DNA of 64,000 bases, taken from positions 248,001 through 312,000 of the forward strand of contig NZ_CP017479.1 of NCBI RefSeq assembly GCF_001761465.1, read 5' to 3'. The translations under genes were made by a program, and so were the position numbers. The stretch is from Flavobacterium gilvum (lineage in GTDB: Bacteria > Bacteroidota > Bacteroidia > Flavobacteriales > Flavobacteriaceae). The notes under the pieces are model-generated. The model had not been told where the DNA came from and made no database searches. It was given only the letters and a program-made list of their open reading frames with translations. Shown in pieces: positions 55,304 through 64,000 of this stretch; the first letter of the stretch is position 1; every line of letters begins with the position of its first letter.

Positions 55304-56221
55304 TTATTTCTTTTCAATTAATCCTTTTAAAACGTCTTCGGAAATGGTTGTAATCGTTCCGTGTTTGTGTCCTTCGGGAAGGCTTATTTTTGATGACACA
55401 TCTTCGAAATGCACAAAATCCGAAGTGCTTAAAGCTTTGTAATTTTTGGAGCCGTAATTATCGTAATACAGCAGCCAATTTTTACCGACTTTTACCACCG
55501 TTGGTCCTTCAGATAAATATTCTGTCAATGGCTGTGAACTTTTTTCGAAAGGCCCCAAAGGCGATTTTCCGAAAGCTACTTTTATGTTTCGCATTGGTCT
55601 CGTATTATCTTTTAGAACCAAGACATAATCCTTTTTCCCTTTTTTGACAATCACACAGTCAATCACACTAAATCCGGGATCATAATACAATTTTGTATCC
55701 GAAAAGGTTTTGAAATCCTTGGTAGTTACGTAATACATTCGGTGGTTGTTTTTTTCTTCTTCGACCCCTTTAGGAAATCGGAATGGAATTGTCGATGCCC
55801 AAATAATGATGTATTCTTTTTTTACATCATCATAAAAAATCTCCGGTGCCCAAACGTTTACAACATCAGGCTCGTTTTTCATCACGGGAATATATTCTTG
55901 TTTTGACCAATGAATCAAATCTTTGGAACTCGCGTATCCAAAACCGTTTCCGCCTTTCCAGTCGGTTGTCCAAACCAAATGATAGGTTCCATCTCCTCCT
56001 TTGGTGATTGATGGGTCACGCATTATTTTGCTGGCACCAATTTCGGGTTTTAGAAATGAACCCTGCAAACCTTTCCAGTTGTAGCCATCTTCACTGTAGG
56101 CAAGATATAAACCTTCGGTCGCTGGTTCCCTGAAAGATGTGAAAAGAAAAATTTCCTTTTTTTTCTGGGAGTAGCTTACCGCAAAAAGTGAAAGCGTTAG
56201 TATAATAAATATTTTTCTCAT
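55304..56221 (-). CDS. GH43-like five-bladed beta-propeller glycosidase
   Basis: From ATG 56221 the product is 305 residues with a signal peptide (FIILTLSLFAVSYS). A longer frame to 56278 would translate part of a repeat and is rejected. The propeller has the GH43-type candidates D69 (MRDPSI), D188 (VIDCVIV) and E238 (SEGPTVV), with spacing as expected for general base, pKa modulator and acid. VWAPEIFYDD is a family strand. GH43 enzymes release L-arabinofuranose or xylose; arabinofuranosidase activity fits the pectin context. Subfamily unclear. Confidence 0.8.
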   Translation of the reverse strand: MRKIFIILTLSLFAVSYSQKKKEIFLFTSFREPATEGLYLAYSEDGYNWKGLQGSFLKPEIGASKIMRDPSITKGGDGTYHLVWTTDWKGGNGFGYASSKDLIHWSKQEYIPVMKNEPDVVNVWAPEIFYDDVKKEYIIIWASTIPFRFPKGVEEEKNNHRMYYVTTKDFKTFSDTKLYYDPGFSVIDCVIVKKGKKDYVLVLKDNTRPMRNIKVAFGKSPLGPFEKSSQPLTEYLSEGPTVVKVGKNWLLYYDNYGSKNYKALSTSDFVHFEDVSSKISLPEGHKHGTITTISEDVLKGLIEKK

Positions 56222-56236
56222 CGTTATGTTTTTATT

Positions 56237-56470
56237 CTGCAAGGTTTCCAAAACATAAATTTCGAAAGAATGCAGCAATTATTTTATCGTGTCTAAACCG
56301 ACTTGTTTTGTCATTCCGACGGAGGAGGAATCTCCGCAATCATAATCCACAAATCTTGGTCGAGCTTCTAACGGAGATTCCTCCTCCGTCGGAATGACAA
56401 TATTGTGGAAAAAATCAGCCGAATATTGTCTTGCTCATCTTCCGAAATTTATGTTTTGGAAACCTTGCAG
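56237..56470. mobile_element. 234-base nested palindromic element with 28-base terminal inverted repeats
   Basis: Perfect 28-base ends (56237-56264 and 56443-56470, outer bases CTGCAAGGTTTCC) enclose a second perfect palindrome with 29-base arms (56308-56336, 56372-56400) of the TTGTCATTCCGACGG family. No coding capacity. The architecture matches the 162-base element at 19.7 kb with different outer ends. Confidence 0.6.
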
Positions 56471-56484
56471 GATTGCTCAATGTC

Positions 56485-58059
56485 CTATTCTGTAATTGCT
56501 TTTTTATCCAGATCTTTTCCTTTTTTAACGGTTGTCGTTACGTTGTTGAACACATTATTTTTGAGGAAAATATTTTTGGTTTCTTTTCCATCGGCTTCAA
56601 GGAAAACATCCGTTGAATTGAATGGAAAATTGTTGTTGATCATAATATTCGAAGCATTATCGATTTTGATAACCGGAACTCCTTTGATTGGCGTCGAAGA
56701 ACCTACGTTGTCCAGAATCAGGTTTTTGGAATCACTGATTTTGAAAGACGAACCGATTGATGCGTTTACTTTTACATCGTGAAACTCGATGTCTGAAGCG
56801 GTGATTACCGTAAAACCTTCTTTTCCATCCATATTGATGTCTGAAAAAGTAATGTTTTGAATTGGCATTTCGGAAATTCCGCGTACAAAACCGGCCTTGT
56901 TTACATTTCCACCAGTGACATTGCTGATGTGCATATTTCTAAAAATTGGCGTACGCTCCGTAACAGGCTCAGCCGCATTGTCTTTATCATAAAACAAATC
57001 AAGAATAATAGCTTCTTCTTTGATGTTTTTCATCACGATATTATCCACACGAATATCCTCGACAACTCCGCCACGACCACGAGCCGATTTGATTCGGATT
57101 CCTCTATCGGTTCCATCAAAAACACAGTTTGAAATAGTTACTTTTTTGATTCCTCCCGACATTTCGCTTCCGATAACAACACCTCCGTGACCGCTTAACA
57201 TCGTGCAGTTTGTAATGGTTACGTTCTCGGTTGCTTTTCCGTATTTGCGCCCATCTGCGTCCCTTCCTGATTTGATGGTAATACAATCATCACCAACACT
57301 AATATGGCAATTTGAAATATGAACGTTTGTACAGGACGAAGGATTGATTCCGTCTGTATTTGGCGAATAGGGATTAAAAATCGAAATTCCGGTTACGGTT
57401 ACATTATCACAAAATTCCGGATTTATTGTCCAGAAAGGGGAGTTTTTGAACGTAACGCCTTCAATCAAAATATTTTTGCAGTTGTATGCCTGAAAGAAAG
57501 ATGGCCTAAAAAACTTTTTGTCAATCGTTCTTTTGTAATACGGCTCATATTGAATTCCCGGATTTTGCTCTACCCACATAGTTTGGTATTTTGTCAACGG
57601 AATAGGCGTTTTTGCAGTTTCAATTCGGTACACTTCATTCCACCAGGCTTTACCTTGTCCGTCGATAATTCCTCTACCTGTAATGGTAATATTCTCTGCA
57701 TCTTTGGCATAGAATAATGGTGAAAAACTTTTCATTACGATTCCCTCGTAACGCATTTCCACATACGGTAAAAAATCGTCAAAATTCTCCGAAAATTTCA
57801 AGATTGCACCCGAATCTAAATGGATGGTAATGTTACTTCTTAATTTTAAAGCTCCCGTTAAATATTCACCAGCGGGAAAAAAAATAGTTCCGCCTCCGTT
57901 TGCAGCAGCTTTTTCTATTGCTTTTTGTATCGCTTCGGTACATTTTATTCCTTTGTTGTTTCCACCTTCGTTTAGAATGTTTAACCACCCGTCATTTGCG
58001 AAAGCGGTATTCAATCCGATAATAAAACAGAAAGCGATTAGTATGTTTTTAATTTTCAT
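56485..58059 (-). CDS. GH28 family polygalacturonase-type enzyme
   Basis: The 524-residue secreted protein (signal to about residue 22) is a right-handed beta-helix with all GH28 motifs: NTDG (234-237), GDD (256-258), GHG (290-292) and RIK (322-324). An N-terminal Pfam-style lid begins NKGIKCTEAIQKAIEKA. It hydrolyses alpha-1,4-galacturonosyl linkages by inversion; the insertion between residues 140 and 190 (EVYRIETAK...YKRTIDKKF) is seen in exo-acting Bacteroidota members, suggesting release of single galacturonates from oligosaccharides. The upstream neighbour is the GH140-type gene. Confidence 0.93.
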   Translation of the reverse strand: MKIKNILIAFCFIIGLNTAFANDGWLNILNEGGNNKGIKCTEAIQKAIEKAAANGGGTIFFPAGEYLTGALKLRSNITIHLDSGAILKFSENFDDFLPYVEMRYEGIVMKSFSPLFYAKDAENITITGRGIIDGQGKAWWNEVYRIETAKTPIPLTKYQTMWVEQNPGIQYEPYYKRTIDKKFFRPSFFQAYNCKNILIEGVTFKNSPFWTINPEFCDNVTVTGISIFNPYSPNTDGINPSSCTNVHISNCHISVGDDCITIKSGRDADGRKYGKATENVTITNCTMLSGHGGVVIGSEMSGGIKKVTISNCVFDGTDRGIRIKSARGRGGVVEDIRVDNIVMKNIKEEAIILDLFYDKDNAAEPVTERTPIFRNMHISNVTGGNVNKAGFVRGISEMPIQNITFSDINMDGKEGFTVITASDIEFHDVKVNASIGSSFKISDSKNLILDNVGSSTPIKGVPVIKIDNASNIMINNNFPFNSTDVFLEADGKETKNIFLKNNVFNNVTTTVKKGKDLDKKAITE

Positions 58060-58093
58060 AGTGCTGTTATTTTTTTGGGCACAAAGACACTTT

Positions 58094-58140
58094 TTTTGGC
58101 CACGGATTTCACAGATTAAACGGATTAATTCGGATTTTTT
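58094..58140. repeat. GGCCACGGATT / CACAGATTAAACGGATT arm
   Basis: A single arm of the CACAGATTAA family between the GH28 and GH140 genes. A more complete copy at 59561-59618 lies upstream of the GH140 start. Confidence 0.5.
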
Positions 58141-59539
58141 ATTTGTTCGACGTTAAAATCAATACCCAGTCGTTTCCGTCTTCTTTTATGCCGGATGGCT
58201 TGAATTTCTTTATTCCTTTGTTATCAAAAATTCCGATTTTAGTTTTTTGACCGTTTCTTGGATTGTACCAACTCGCGGTTACTTTGGTTCCGCCAATTTT
58301 GCCCATATTAACGGCAATTTCTCTTCCAGTATAGGTATAAATCAAAGCATAATTTTTCCCTTTGGTCGCTACAATATAATCGTATTTTTCACCTTGATTG
58401 GCAACTAATGATTGGTCAGGAACTCTTTCTAAATATGGAAATTCCAACATCAGTTTTTTAATATAAATCATTTGTCCAGCTCCGAGTGAATTGATTGCTG
58501 TAGTCCATAATTCTTTGTTTCCGTAAGCAGGTTTATCCCCTTTTCTGAACATTTGCATTACAGCATTGTTTCCATAAGTATAACCTGCTCCTCCTGCAAA
58601 AACCGACCAATATCCGTAGCGTCTTACATCATTTGCTGTCCATTTTGGTTGCAAAGTATCGTGCAAACCGTGAGGAATTCCTTCGTAAGAAGGTTCTCCG
58701 TCAAGCGTAGGTTTTGTTGGTTTTAAATTCCAATCTCTATGGATAAATTTGTAATTATCTTCTTTGAAAGCGGTTTTCACTGTATCCTGATCGTATCTTT
58801 TGTGACCAGATTGAAACATATTGAAATCCAGCCAGGACGCATTGTTATAATCGTCCGAAGAATCTGTTCTTCCGAAAGGATGGAACGTCACCAATTGATT
58901 CGGATTATTTGTTTTTAAAGTATTCCCGATAGCATTCCAGATGTCCTGAAATTCATTTCCGCGTGTGTCTCCACCGTTTAACCAAATCACATTGGTTCTG
59001 TTTTTATATCGGTCAGCCAAAAATTTCGCATATTGAATTGCCTGTTCTTTATTCACTTTATCTCCTTTTGAAACATTGGTTCCCCAAACCGGAACCATTG
59101 CAAGGTAAATTCCGTTTTTCTGAGCCACATCCAAAGTGAAATCTACATGATCCCAATAATCGTATTCCTCCTTATTATTGAAGTTATTTCCAGGAGTTGT
59201 AATTGGTTTTGAAACGTCTTCGTCTACTAAAGCTTTGGCTCCATAAACGTTTACCGCATTTATGTTATGCAAAACCATAACCTGTACTACGTTGAATCCT
59301 TTGGCTTTTCTATCGGCAAAATACTTTTCGACTCCAGCTCTGTCCAATTTTCCGAATGTCAGCCAACCTGTATCACCCAACCAGAAAAAAGGTTTTCCAT
59401 CTTCGGTAACAAAATAATGCTGATTTTTTGAAACTTTTATTTGAGGTAACTTTGCAGATTGTGAAAATCCACTTTGTGTAATAAATATAAAGCTTATGCT
59501 AAGTGCTAATAGATATTTAATTTTTATACTCATTTTCAT
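58139..59539 (-). CDS. GH140-type apiosidase
   Basis: The 466-residue secreted protein (signal ending SGFSQ, residue 27) has a DUF4038 TIM barrel (about 35-380) and a C-terminal beta domain of the putative collagen-binding type (385-465). Family landmarks are GKPFFWLGDTGWLTF, GFNVVQVMVLHN, the likely acid/base D191 in WLNGGDTRG and nucleophile E282 in TLDGEPSYEGIPHG. GH140 enzymes release apiose-linked side chains of rhamnogalacturonan II by cutting between apiose and the galacturonan backbone. This is the most diagnostic gene for the substrate of the locus. Conservative codon 1 at 59539; a second ATG is two codons later. Confidence 0.85.
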   Translation of the reverse strand: MKMSIKIKYLLALSISFIFITQSGFSQSAKLPQIKVSKNQHYFVTEDGKPFFWLGDTGWLTFGKLDRAGVEKYFADRKAKGFNVVQVMVLHNINAVNVYGAKALVDEDVSKPITTPGNNFNNKEEYDYWDHVDFTLDVAQKNGIYLAMVPVWGTNVSKGDKVNKEQAIQYAKFLADRYKNRTNVIWLNGGDTRGNEFQDIWNAIGNTLKTNNPNQLVTFHPFGRTDSSDDYNNASWLDFNMFQSGHKRYDQDTVKTAFKEDNYKFIHRDWNLKPTKPTLDGEPSYEGIPHGLHDTLQPKWTANDVRRYGYWSVFAGGAGYTYGNNAVMQMFRKGDKPAYGNKELWTTAINSLGAGQMIYIKKLMLEFPYLERVPDQSLVANQGEKYDYIVATKGKNYALIYTYTGREIAVNMGKIGGTKVTASWYNPRNGQKTKIGIFDNKGIKKFKPSGIKEDGNDWVLILTSNK

Positions 59540-59560
59540 TTTATTTTGAATTATGATTTA

Positions 59561-59618
59561 TGGCCACCGATTTTACGGATTAAACGGATTCTCACCGATT
59601 GTTATAATCTGTGGTTAT
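59561..59618. repeat. GGCCACCGATT / AATCTGTGG inverted repeat
   Basis: GGCCACCGATTTTACGGATT pairs imperfectly with AATCTGTGGTT; same family as at 23.4, 48.6 and 58.1 kb. It sits at the 3' end of the beta-helix/TIM fusion gene. Confidence 0.5.
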
Positions 59619-62600
59619 TTTTTTTTCACTACAAATACTACTTTTTCTTTGATTTCAGCTTGAGGAATAGTTACGTTCTTTCCTCCGCTGATAGTTGCTT
59701 TTTTGACAACACTTCCGGTAGCTCCATTAATTACATACACTTCGAAAGTTCCTTTGTAATTTGACAAATCAACTGAAACATCTTGGTTGTTTTTCAGATA
59801 AAAAAGATAGGCATTTCCTTTGTTTTCCATTTTCCAAAGATTGTCTGAAAACGAAGTCCCCTCTACAAAATTCATACCAATGAGAGCCGAATAAAACGCA
59901 GGAAGTTCAATTTTAGGAATATTTGGTAATGAAGCTCCGGCCATTAAAGCCGCCCATCCAAAACGTGGAGAACCATCTGTAGAATACAAAATAACTTTCT
60001 CAGGATATTTTTCACGATATTCACGAACTGCTCTATACACCTGACCATCCGTTTCTTTACCTACTTTCAATTTTCGAGCGTGCTGACGTGGCGCCAAATT
60101 GACACCTCCTTCGGGTGCATACGCCGAACCGTCTTCTTTGTAATACCAATAACGAATATCAATAGCATCGACAGTTTTGGCTCTGTTCGCATCGTTCAAA
60201 ATGGCATCCTGAACATCTTTGGTTGCACTTAAACCAATAATTCCTTTTTTGCCCGTTTCGTTTTTCCATTTTTGAACTTCATCCAACCAAAATTGCATAA
60301 AATGAAGTGGTCCTGTATATTCGGCACTCGTCAACTGAATGACGTTGCTGTTTTCCTGAAAGTTTTCCAATGATTTCCGGATGAAACCTTGATGCAATTT
60401 TTTTCTTGCAGCATTGGTAACATCATAAAACTGTTCTGCCATAAAAATACGCTTGTCTCCTGCATACGGTGGTGGTTCTGGAAAACCAGTACTGTTTATA
60501 TTATTGGCTGAACGCCAAGGTGAACTCGCCCAATGCGCTCCAGCCTCAATAATATTGTGTTGAAAATACTGCTGATTGACCAATAATTGTCCTTTGGCTT
60601 CCGCCAAATTCGCAAAACGCGACAGGCGATCCCAGTACCAGTCATTGAATTTTGTCAAATCGTATTTACTCAATTGGTCCCAAGCCAAATCCTGACCACT
60701 GCGGGCAAAAGGTTGTTCGTAAAACGGCGGCCAAACATCGGCATCAAAACGGCGAACGCGTTCGTGATCATCCATGCGACGCTCGTACCACAATCCATAA
60801 TTATGTTCCAAAGCGACCATATTATTGGTACTCAAATAATCTACCACTTCGTTGATATTGTCTGTAAATCCGGTACCTCTTCTGCCGGGAACAAATCTTG
60901 TAACGTCCGGCAAAGATTTTGAAATATCGCTGTCTCGAAGACTTCCTCTCCACCATGGCACATTCAATCGGTCTCCGGCAATTAATTTATCCTCAAAAGT
61001 CAACCAACCGTTCTTTACAATTACTTTGGATTTGTTGTCCGCAACTGTCGAATTTATTTTTAAATCATTGGCATTTTTAAGTCCCGAAGCATTAGTATTA
61101 ATTGGATTCAATTTAGAAACTTCTAAAATCCATTCAACTAAATTTTCCTTTCTGCTAACTGACTCCTTAGTTAATTGCTGCGCCACTTCGACAGAAGGAC
61201 TTGAGGAAGGTTCCGAACCTAAATCATAAATATGAGGGTCAACAGGTAGTTTTCCTAATCTGTTTTCCAACTGCGTATAAAACAAACTTCGCGGACTAAT
61301 GTGGCCGTTTACATCTTTCCAGTGACCGTCACCAGCCATAATTCCGCCCCAAGTTCCAAAAGCCCAATTTTGAGCTGTTGGCGGACTGTAACATTCAATT
61401 TTTGAAGCAGATGTTTCCCAGATTACGCTATTGGCGGCAGTCCAACCTGCACCTCTGCCGTTCTGTTCTCTGTTGTTATAACTTAAAGCGTGTCCATCAA
61501 CATACGATACTTCAAAGAGTATTCCTGTAGCCCAACTGCCTATCGCTCCGCTATTATTGAAAGGCTGAAACGATTCGCATTGCACAAAAACATTTGGCCC
61601 CGCAGTTCCAAATCCGCCTACCGAAAAATCGTGGTAACCATTTTCAGAATAACAACGCTGAAACAAAGTTTGTTGGCCTTCGGTATAAAAAGTATGTCGT
61701 CTAAAACCTCCTATTTCTGAAATTGGTTCGGTTGCAATACAATCTTCAACCGTAATTTGTTGAGCTGATTTTAATGCAGCAACTGCACCACCTGAAAAAT
61801 GCTTAAAATTCACTTGTTTTACCCAAGCATTTTTCGTGTTTTCGATGCTGATTCCCTGCCATCTGTGCTCTTCATCTTTAGGATTTGATGTATCATAAGT
61901 CGATTTCATCAGGATGTTTTCAATCCCGATTTGTTCAATTCTACCCGGCCAAGAATATACAGTAACTTTTGCAGTTCCGTATTTATCATCCAAAGCCATT
62001 GTCAATGGTGCGTTCAATGTTACTTCATTGCCATTGATTTTGGCAACTACCCTATTCCAGGTTATATCCCAATCATTTTTTTTCCAGCCAACCCAAGCTG
62101 TTTCTGCACCAAAATCATCCATTTTCAATTCTTTAATCCAATTATCGGTTAAAGCTTTGCTGATGATAATTTCATCGGAAGGTTTTAATTTGGAAGCATT
62201 TTTCAATTGAATTTTTTGTGTGCCTAGCGGCGTATAGGAATTTCCTATTTCTAATGTCTCGCCAAGTTTTTTATCATCCGCACCCAAAATTCGGATTACA
62301 GATTCTCTCTTTACTCCGGTTCCCAACAGTACGGTTCCGTTTTCTGTATTTCCGCTTCCGCGAAGAACCACACCCGATTTTTTTATATATAAAGTTCCAC
62401 TAATTTTGAAAATTCCTTTATCCAAAAGAACTGCGCCTCTAAAACCCGATTTGTCCGGTTTTAGATTACTTACATAATCAATTGCAGCTTGTATTTTTTG
62501 GGTAGCATCCTCTTCTTGTTTTGGCACAAAAATTTTATTGTCCAAATTTGGAATCGTTTTTTCCGAAGCCATATAACCGGCATACGAAAAATCAGGAATT

Positions 62601-62770
62601 TGGTTTCCTTGGCTATCAGCCGTAAAAGAAAGTTTCCCTTCTTTGTTTTTTACAATATCAGGAAATGTATTTTGCGCCACGCTTATATTGGCACAAAAGA
62701 AAACAACAAAACAGGATAAAACGAGTAAATCCTGTTTTATTATTCTATTTTTTAATTGGATAAAATTCAC
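59615..62770 (-). CDS. Beta-helix plus TIM-barrel fusion protein (DUF6298-like)
   Basis: The 1051-residue secreted protein begins at a GTG (62770) with a signal peptide (LLVLSCFVVFFCANISVAQ). Residues about 70-520 are a pectate-lyase-like right-handed beta-helix (KIQAAIDYVSNLKPD, VLRGSGNTENGTVLLGTG, GGFRRHTFYTEGQQTLFQRC). Residues about 590-960 are a TIM barrel with VDAIDIRYWYYKEDG and VILYSTDGSPRFGW. The last ~70 residues are a small beta domain like that closing GH140 proteins. I recall the second domain as DUF6298. No catalytic pair is established; D/E residues at barrel strand ends (AEYTGP, DIRYW) are candidates. The fusion suggests one protein cutting backbone and side chain. Confidence 0.72.
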   Translation of the reverse strand: MNFIQLKNRIIKQDLLVLSCFVVFFCANISVAQNTFPDIVKNKEGKLSFTADSQGNQIPDFSYAGYMASEKTIPNLDNKIFVPKQEEDATQKIQAAIDYVSNLKPDKSGFRGAVLLDKGIFKISGTLYIKKSGVVLRGSGNTENGTVLLGTGVKRESVIRILGADDKKLGETLEIGNSYTPLGTQKIQLKNASKLKPSDEIIISKALTDNWIKELKMDDFGAETAWVGWKKNDWDITWNRVVAKINGNEVTLNAPLTMALDDKYGTAKVTVYSWPGRIEQIGIENILMKSTYDTSNPKDEEHRWQGISIENTKNAWVKQVNFKHFSGGAVAALKSAQQITVEDCIATEPISEIGGFRRHTFYTEGQQTLFQRCYSENGYHDFSVGGFGTAGPNVFVQCESFQPFNNSGAIGSWATGILFEVSYVDGHALSYNNREQNGRGAGWTAANSVIWETSASKIECYSPPTAQNWAFGTWGGIMAGDGHWKDVNGHISPRSLFYTQLENRLGKLPVDPHIYDLGSEPSSSPSVEVAQQLTKESVSRKENLVEWILEVSKLNPINTNASGLKNANDLKINSTVADNKSKVIVKNGWLTFEDKLIAGDRLNVPWWRGSLRDSDISKSLPDVTRFVPGRRGTGFTDNINEVVDYLSTNNMVALEHNYGLWYERRMDDHERVRRFDADVWPPFYEQPFARSGQDLAWDQLSKYDLTKFNDWYWDRLSRFANLAEAKGQLLVNQQYFQHNIIEAGAHWASSPWRSANNINSTGFPEPPPYAGDKRIFMAEQFYDVTNAARKKLHQGFIRKSLENFQENSNVIQLTSAEYTGPLHFMQFWLDEVQKWKNETGKKGIIGLSATKDVQDAILNDANRAKTVDAIDIRYWYYKEDGSAYAPEGGVNLAPRQHARKLKVGKETDGQVYRAVREYREKYPEKVILYSTDGSPRFGWAALMAGASLPNIPKIELPAFYSALIGMNFVEGTSFSDNLWKMENKGNAYLFYLKNNQDVSVDLSNYKGTFEVYVINGATGSVVKKATISGGKNVTIPQAEIKEKVVFVVKKK

Positions 62771-62868
62771 TTCTGTTTTCTTTTTAGATTTTCATTGAAT
62801 TTTTAGAATATAGAAGAAAGAGTAAAGAACATAGACTTTTCCAAAAAAACATTTTTTTCTATAATGTA

Positions 62869-62960
62869 AGCTCGATTGCTAAAACATATACCGCTCCGAT
62901 GGAGCTCAAATTCAGCAACATTTACGCTTTCTACAAACATTACGCTCCTAACGGAGCTAA
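62869..62960. repeat. CGCTCC(N)GGAGC repeat pair
   Basis: ACCGCTCCGATGGAGCT and TTACGCTCCTAACGGAGCT are two small hairpins spaced by about 45 bases, between the fusion gene and the pectate lyase gene. Confidence 0.6.
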
Positions 62961-63024
62961 AAATCAATTGAATTGATTTTAAATAATAATAGAACTCAAG
63001 TCTACACTCTTTCTTCTTTGCTCT

Positions 63025-64000
63025 TTACTGCAATAATCCTTTTAACTGTGCCAATGTATCCGTGTTATTTTCAGTTTTCTTCCAATCTGTTTTTTTGCTT
63101 GGATCAATACCGTTAAAATATTTCTCGATATTGGTATAACCGTCACCGTTTAAGTCTTTACTGGCATCGGAAGCATCTTTTGGATTCAAACCATATTTAT
63201 TTTCCCAAGCATCTGGAATTCCATCACCATCGGTATCTTTATAGGCTTTTCCTTTATAATCAGGATAACCGCCCACTTGATCAGGATGTGTTATAATTCC
63301 TTTTTTATACGAATCTGCAGGCAATCTTCTTTTGATATATTCTTTACCAATTGAATTTTCCAATCCGTCTTTGACTTCAATTTTTCCGGTGCGAACTTGT
63401 TTGACAATGCGTTCGTCAACCGCGTCTCTTTTTGGAATATTTGCCCCAACATTATTCAATACAAACTCATAAGCTTCTTCAGCCTTCATAATGGTAATAT
63501 CCGGCATTAAAAAAGGTTTTGGCTGTTTGATTAATTCTAAATATTCTTTGGATTGTTCCAATGAAAGGTCTTCCAATTGTACACCACCATTCCAGTTATC
63601 AGCTGTAACTTCGGGAGCATCTACAATATAGTTTCCAGAAATATACGCTCTTCCGAAAGTTTTTGGTTTCATATAACCCGATTCTGGTTTCAGGATTCTG
63701 TAACGAATTGGTTCATTTTTTGGAGTAATTGGCCCCGGTTTAAAATAATTATTGATGATATTAAACAACGAGCGATAATCGCCTCCATCCAAAGAACGGT
63801 TCCACCAGTTGAATACCACGTTATTTACAAAATTGAAGTCGCCATACATTCCGATAGAACAATTTCTAGAAATATTATCAGCCCATAAATTTCTCATAAA
63901 AGTACTGTTTAACCCTCCAATTGTACTACCAAAAGCATGGTTATAAGTATCCAAACCTTCAGAAGAAATTGTATTTTGAATCGTAATATTTACCGCTGGT
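63025..64000 (-). CDS. Pectate lyase (PL1-like), C-terminal part with calcium repeats
   Basis: The gene runs off the right edge; the frame is open to base 64000, so the TTG at 63954 is not its start. The visible ~324 residues begin PAVNITIQNTISSEGLDTYN, continue with the beta-helix segment GLNSTFMRNLWADN and NVVFNWWNRS typical of Bacteroidota PL1 lyases, and end with a thrombospondin type 3-like calcium tail DTDGDGIPDAWE...DLNGDGYTNIEKYF. Such lyases cut homogalacturonan by beta-elimination. A charged stretch KTDWKKTENNTDTLAQL follows the calcium tail to the C-terminus. The signal peptide is outside the window. Confidence 0.85.
   Translation of the reverse strand, partial: PAVNITIQNTISSEGLDTYNHAFGSTIGGLNSTFMRNLWADNISRNCSIGMYGDFNFVNNVVFNWWNRSLDGGDYRSLFNIINNYFKPGPITPKNEPIRYRILKPESGYMKPKTFGRAYISGNYIVDAPEVTADNWNGGVQLEDLSLEQSKEYLELIKQPKPFLMPDITIMKAEEAYEFVLNNVGANIPKRDAVDERIVKQVRTGKIEVKDGLENSIGKEYIKRRLPADSYKKGIITHPDQVGGYPDYKGKAYKDTDGDGIPDAWENKYGLNPKDASDASKDLNGDGYTNIEKYFNGIDPSKKTDWKKTENNTDTLAQLKGLLQ

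Noticed and set aside
63025..63300. Dockerin domain at the pectate lyase C-terminus
   Set aside because: The DxDGDGxxD repeats fit thrombospondin type 3-like calcium repeats; no cohesin-type partner is seen and the spacing is not that of a duplicated dockerin.
1..64000. CRISPR arrays
   Set aside because: Repeats seen are palindromic and scattered; none show regularly spaced identical units with unique spacers.

Overview
The window is from a Flavobacterium-like member of the Bacteroidota. The evidence is the low-GC, AT-rich intergenic DNA, promoters of the TTG-N19-TAnnTTTG type (clearest before the tRNA-Val gene), the near absence of Shine-Dalgarno sequences, MlaE/ExbBD/AnmK/MiaE/GcvP proteins of flavobacterial type, and a large cluster of secreted glycan-degrading enzymes. 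No phage, insertion sequence, integrase or CRISPR array was seen.

Region 1 (1-28.6 kb) is core metabolism. It holds purK (cut by the left edge) and purE for purine synthesis, an M3 metallopeptidase, a UbiA-like membrane protein, gcvP, a FabH-like ketosynthase, a methyltransferase and a family 2 glycosyltransferase, a two-gene MlaE/MlaF lipid transporter, and a minus-strand run of acyl-CoA dehydrogenase, unknown membrane protein, short-chain dehydrogenase, SprT-like protein and mannose-1-phosphate guanylyltransferase. These are followed by anmK, a TonB-like protein, exbD/exbB, folC, a secreted protein that appears frameshifted, an AsmA-like giant, miaE, a glycosyltransferase and tRNA-Val.

Region 2 (28.7 kb to the right edge) is a carbohydrate utilisation locus of about 35 kb. 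After one plus-strand gene (DUF3826-type), sixteen consecutive genes lie on the minus strand: two GH2 enzymes, an alpha-uronidase-like enzyme (GH138/GH115/GH67 type), a secreted TIM-barrel protein, two beta-propeller (BNR) proteins, two GH78 rhamnosidases, an (alpha/alpha)6 hydrolase, a GH95 enzyme, an alpha/beta-hydrolase esterase with an N-terminal STN-like domain, a GH43-like propeller, a GH28 polygalacturonase, a GH140 apiosidase-like enzyme, a beta-helix plus TIM-barrel fusion and a pectate lyase cut by the right edge. Rhamnosidase, apiosidase, GH95, GH28, pectate lyase, esterase and uronidase together point to complex pectin, most likely rhamnogalacturonan II. No SusC/SusD pair or regulator is in the window; these would be expected upstream, beyond the right edge. 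Almost every product carries a signal peptide or lipoprotein signal.

The intergenic DNA is unusual. At least eight families of palindromic elements fill the gaps. One is a modular element with constant spacers and interchangeable hairpins. Another is a TTTGTCATTCCGACG palindrome found four times, twice nested inside a second perfect inverted repeat.
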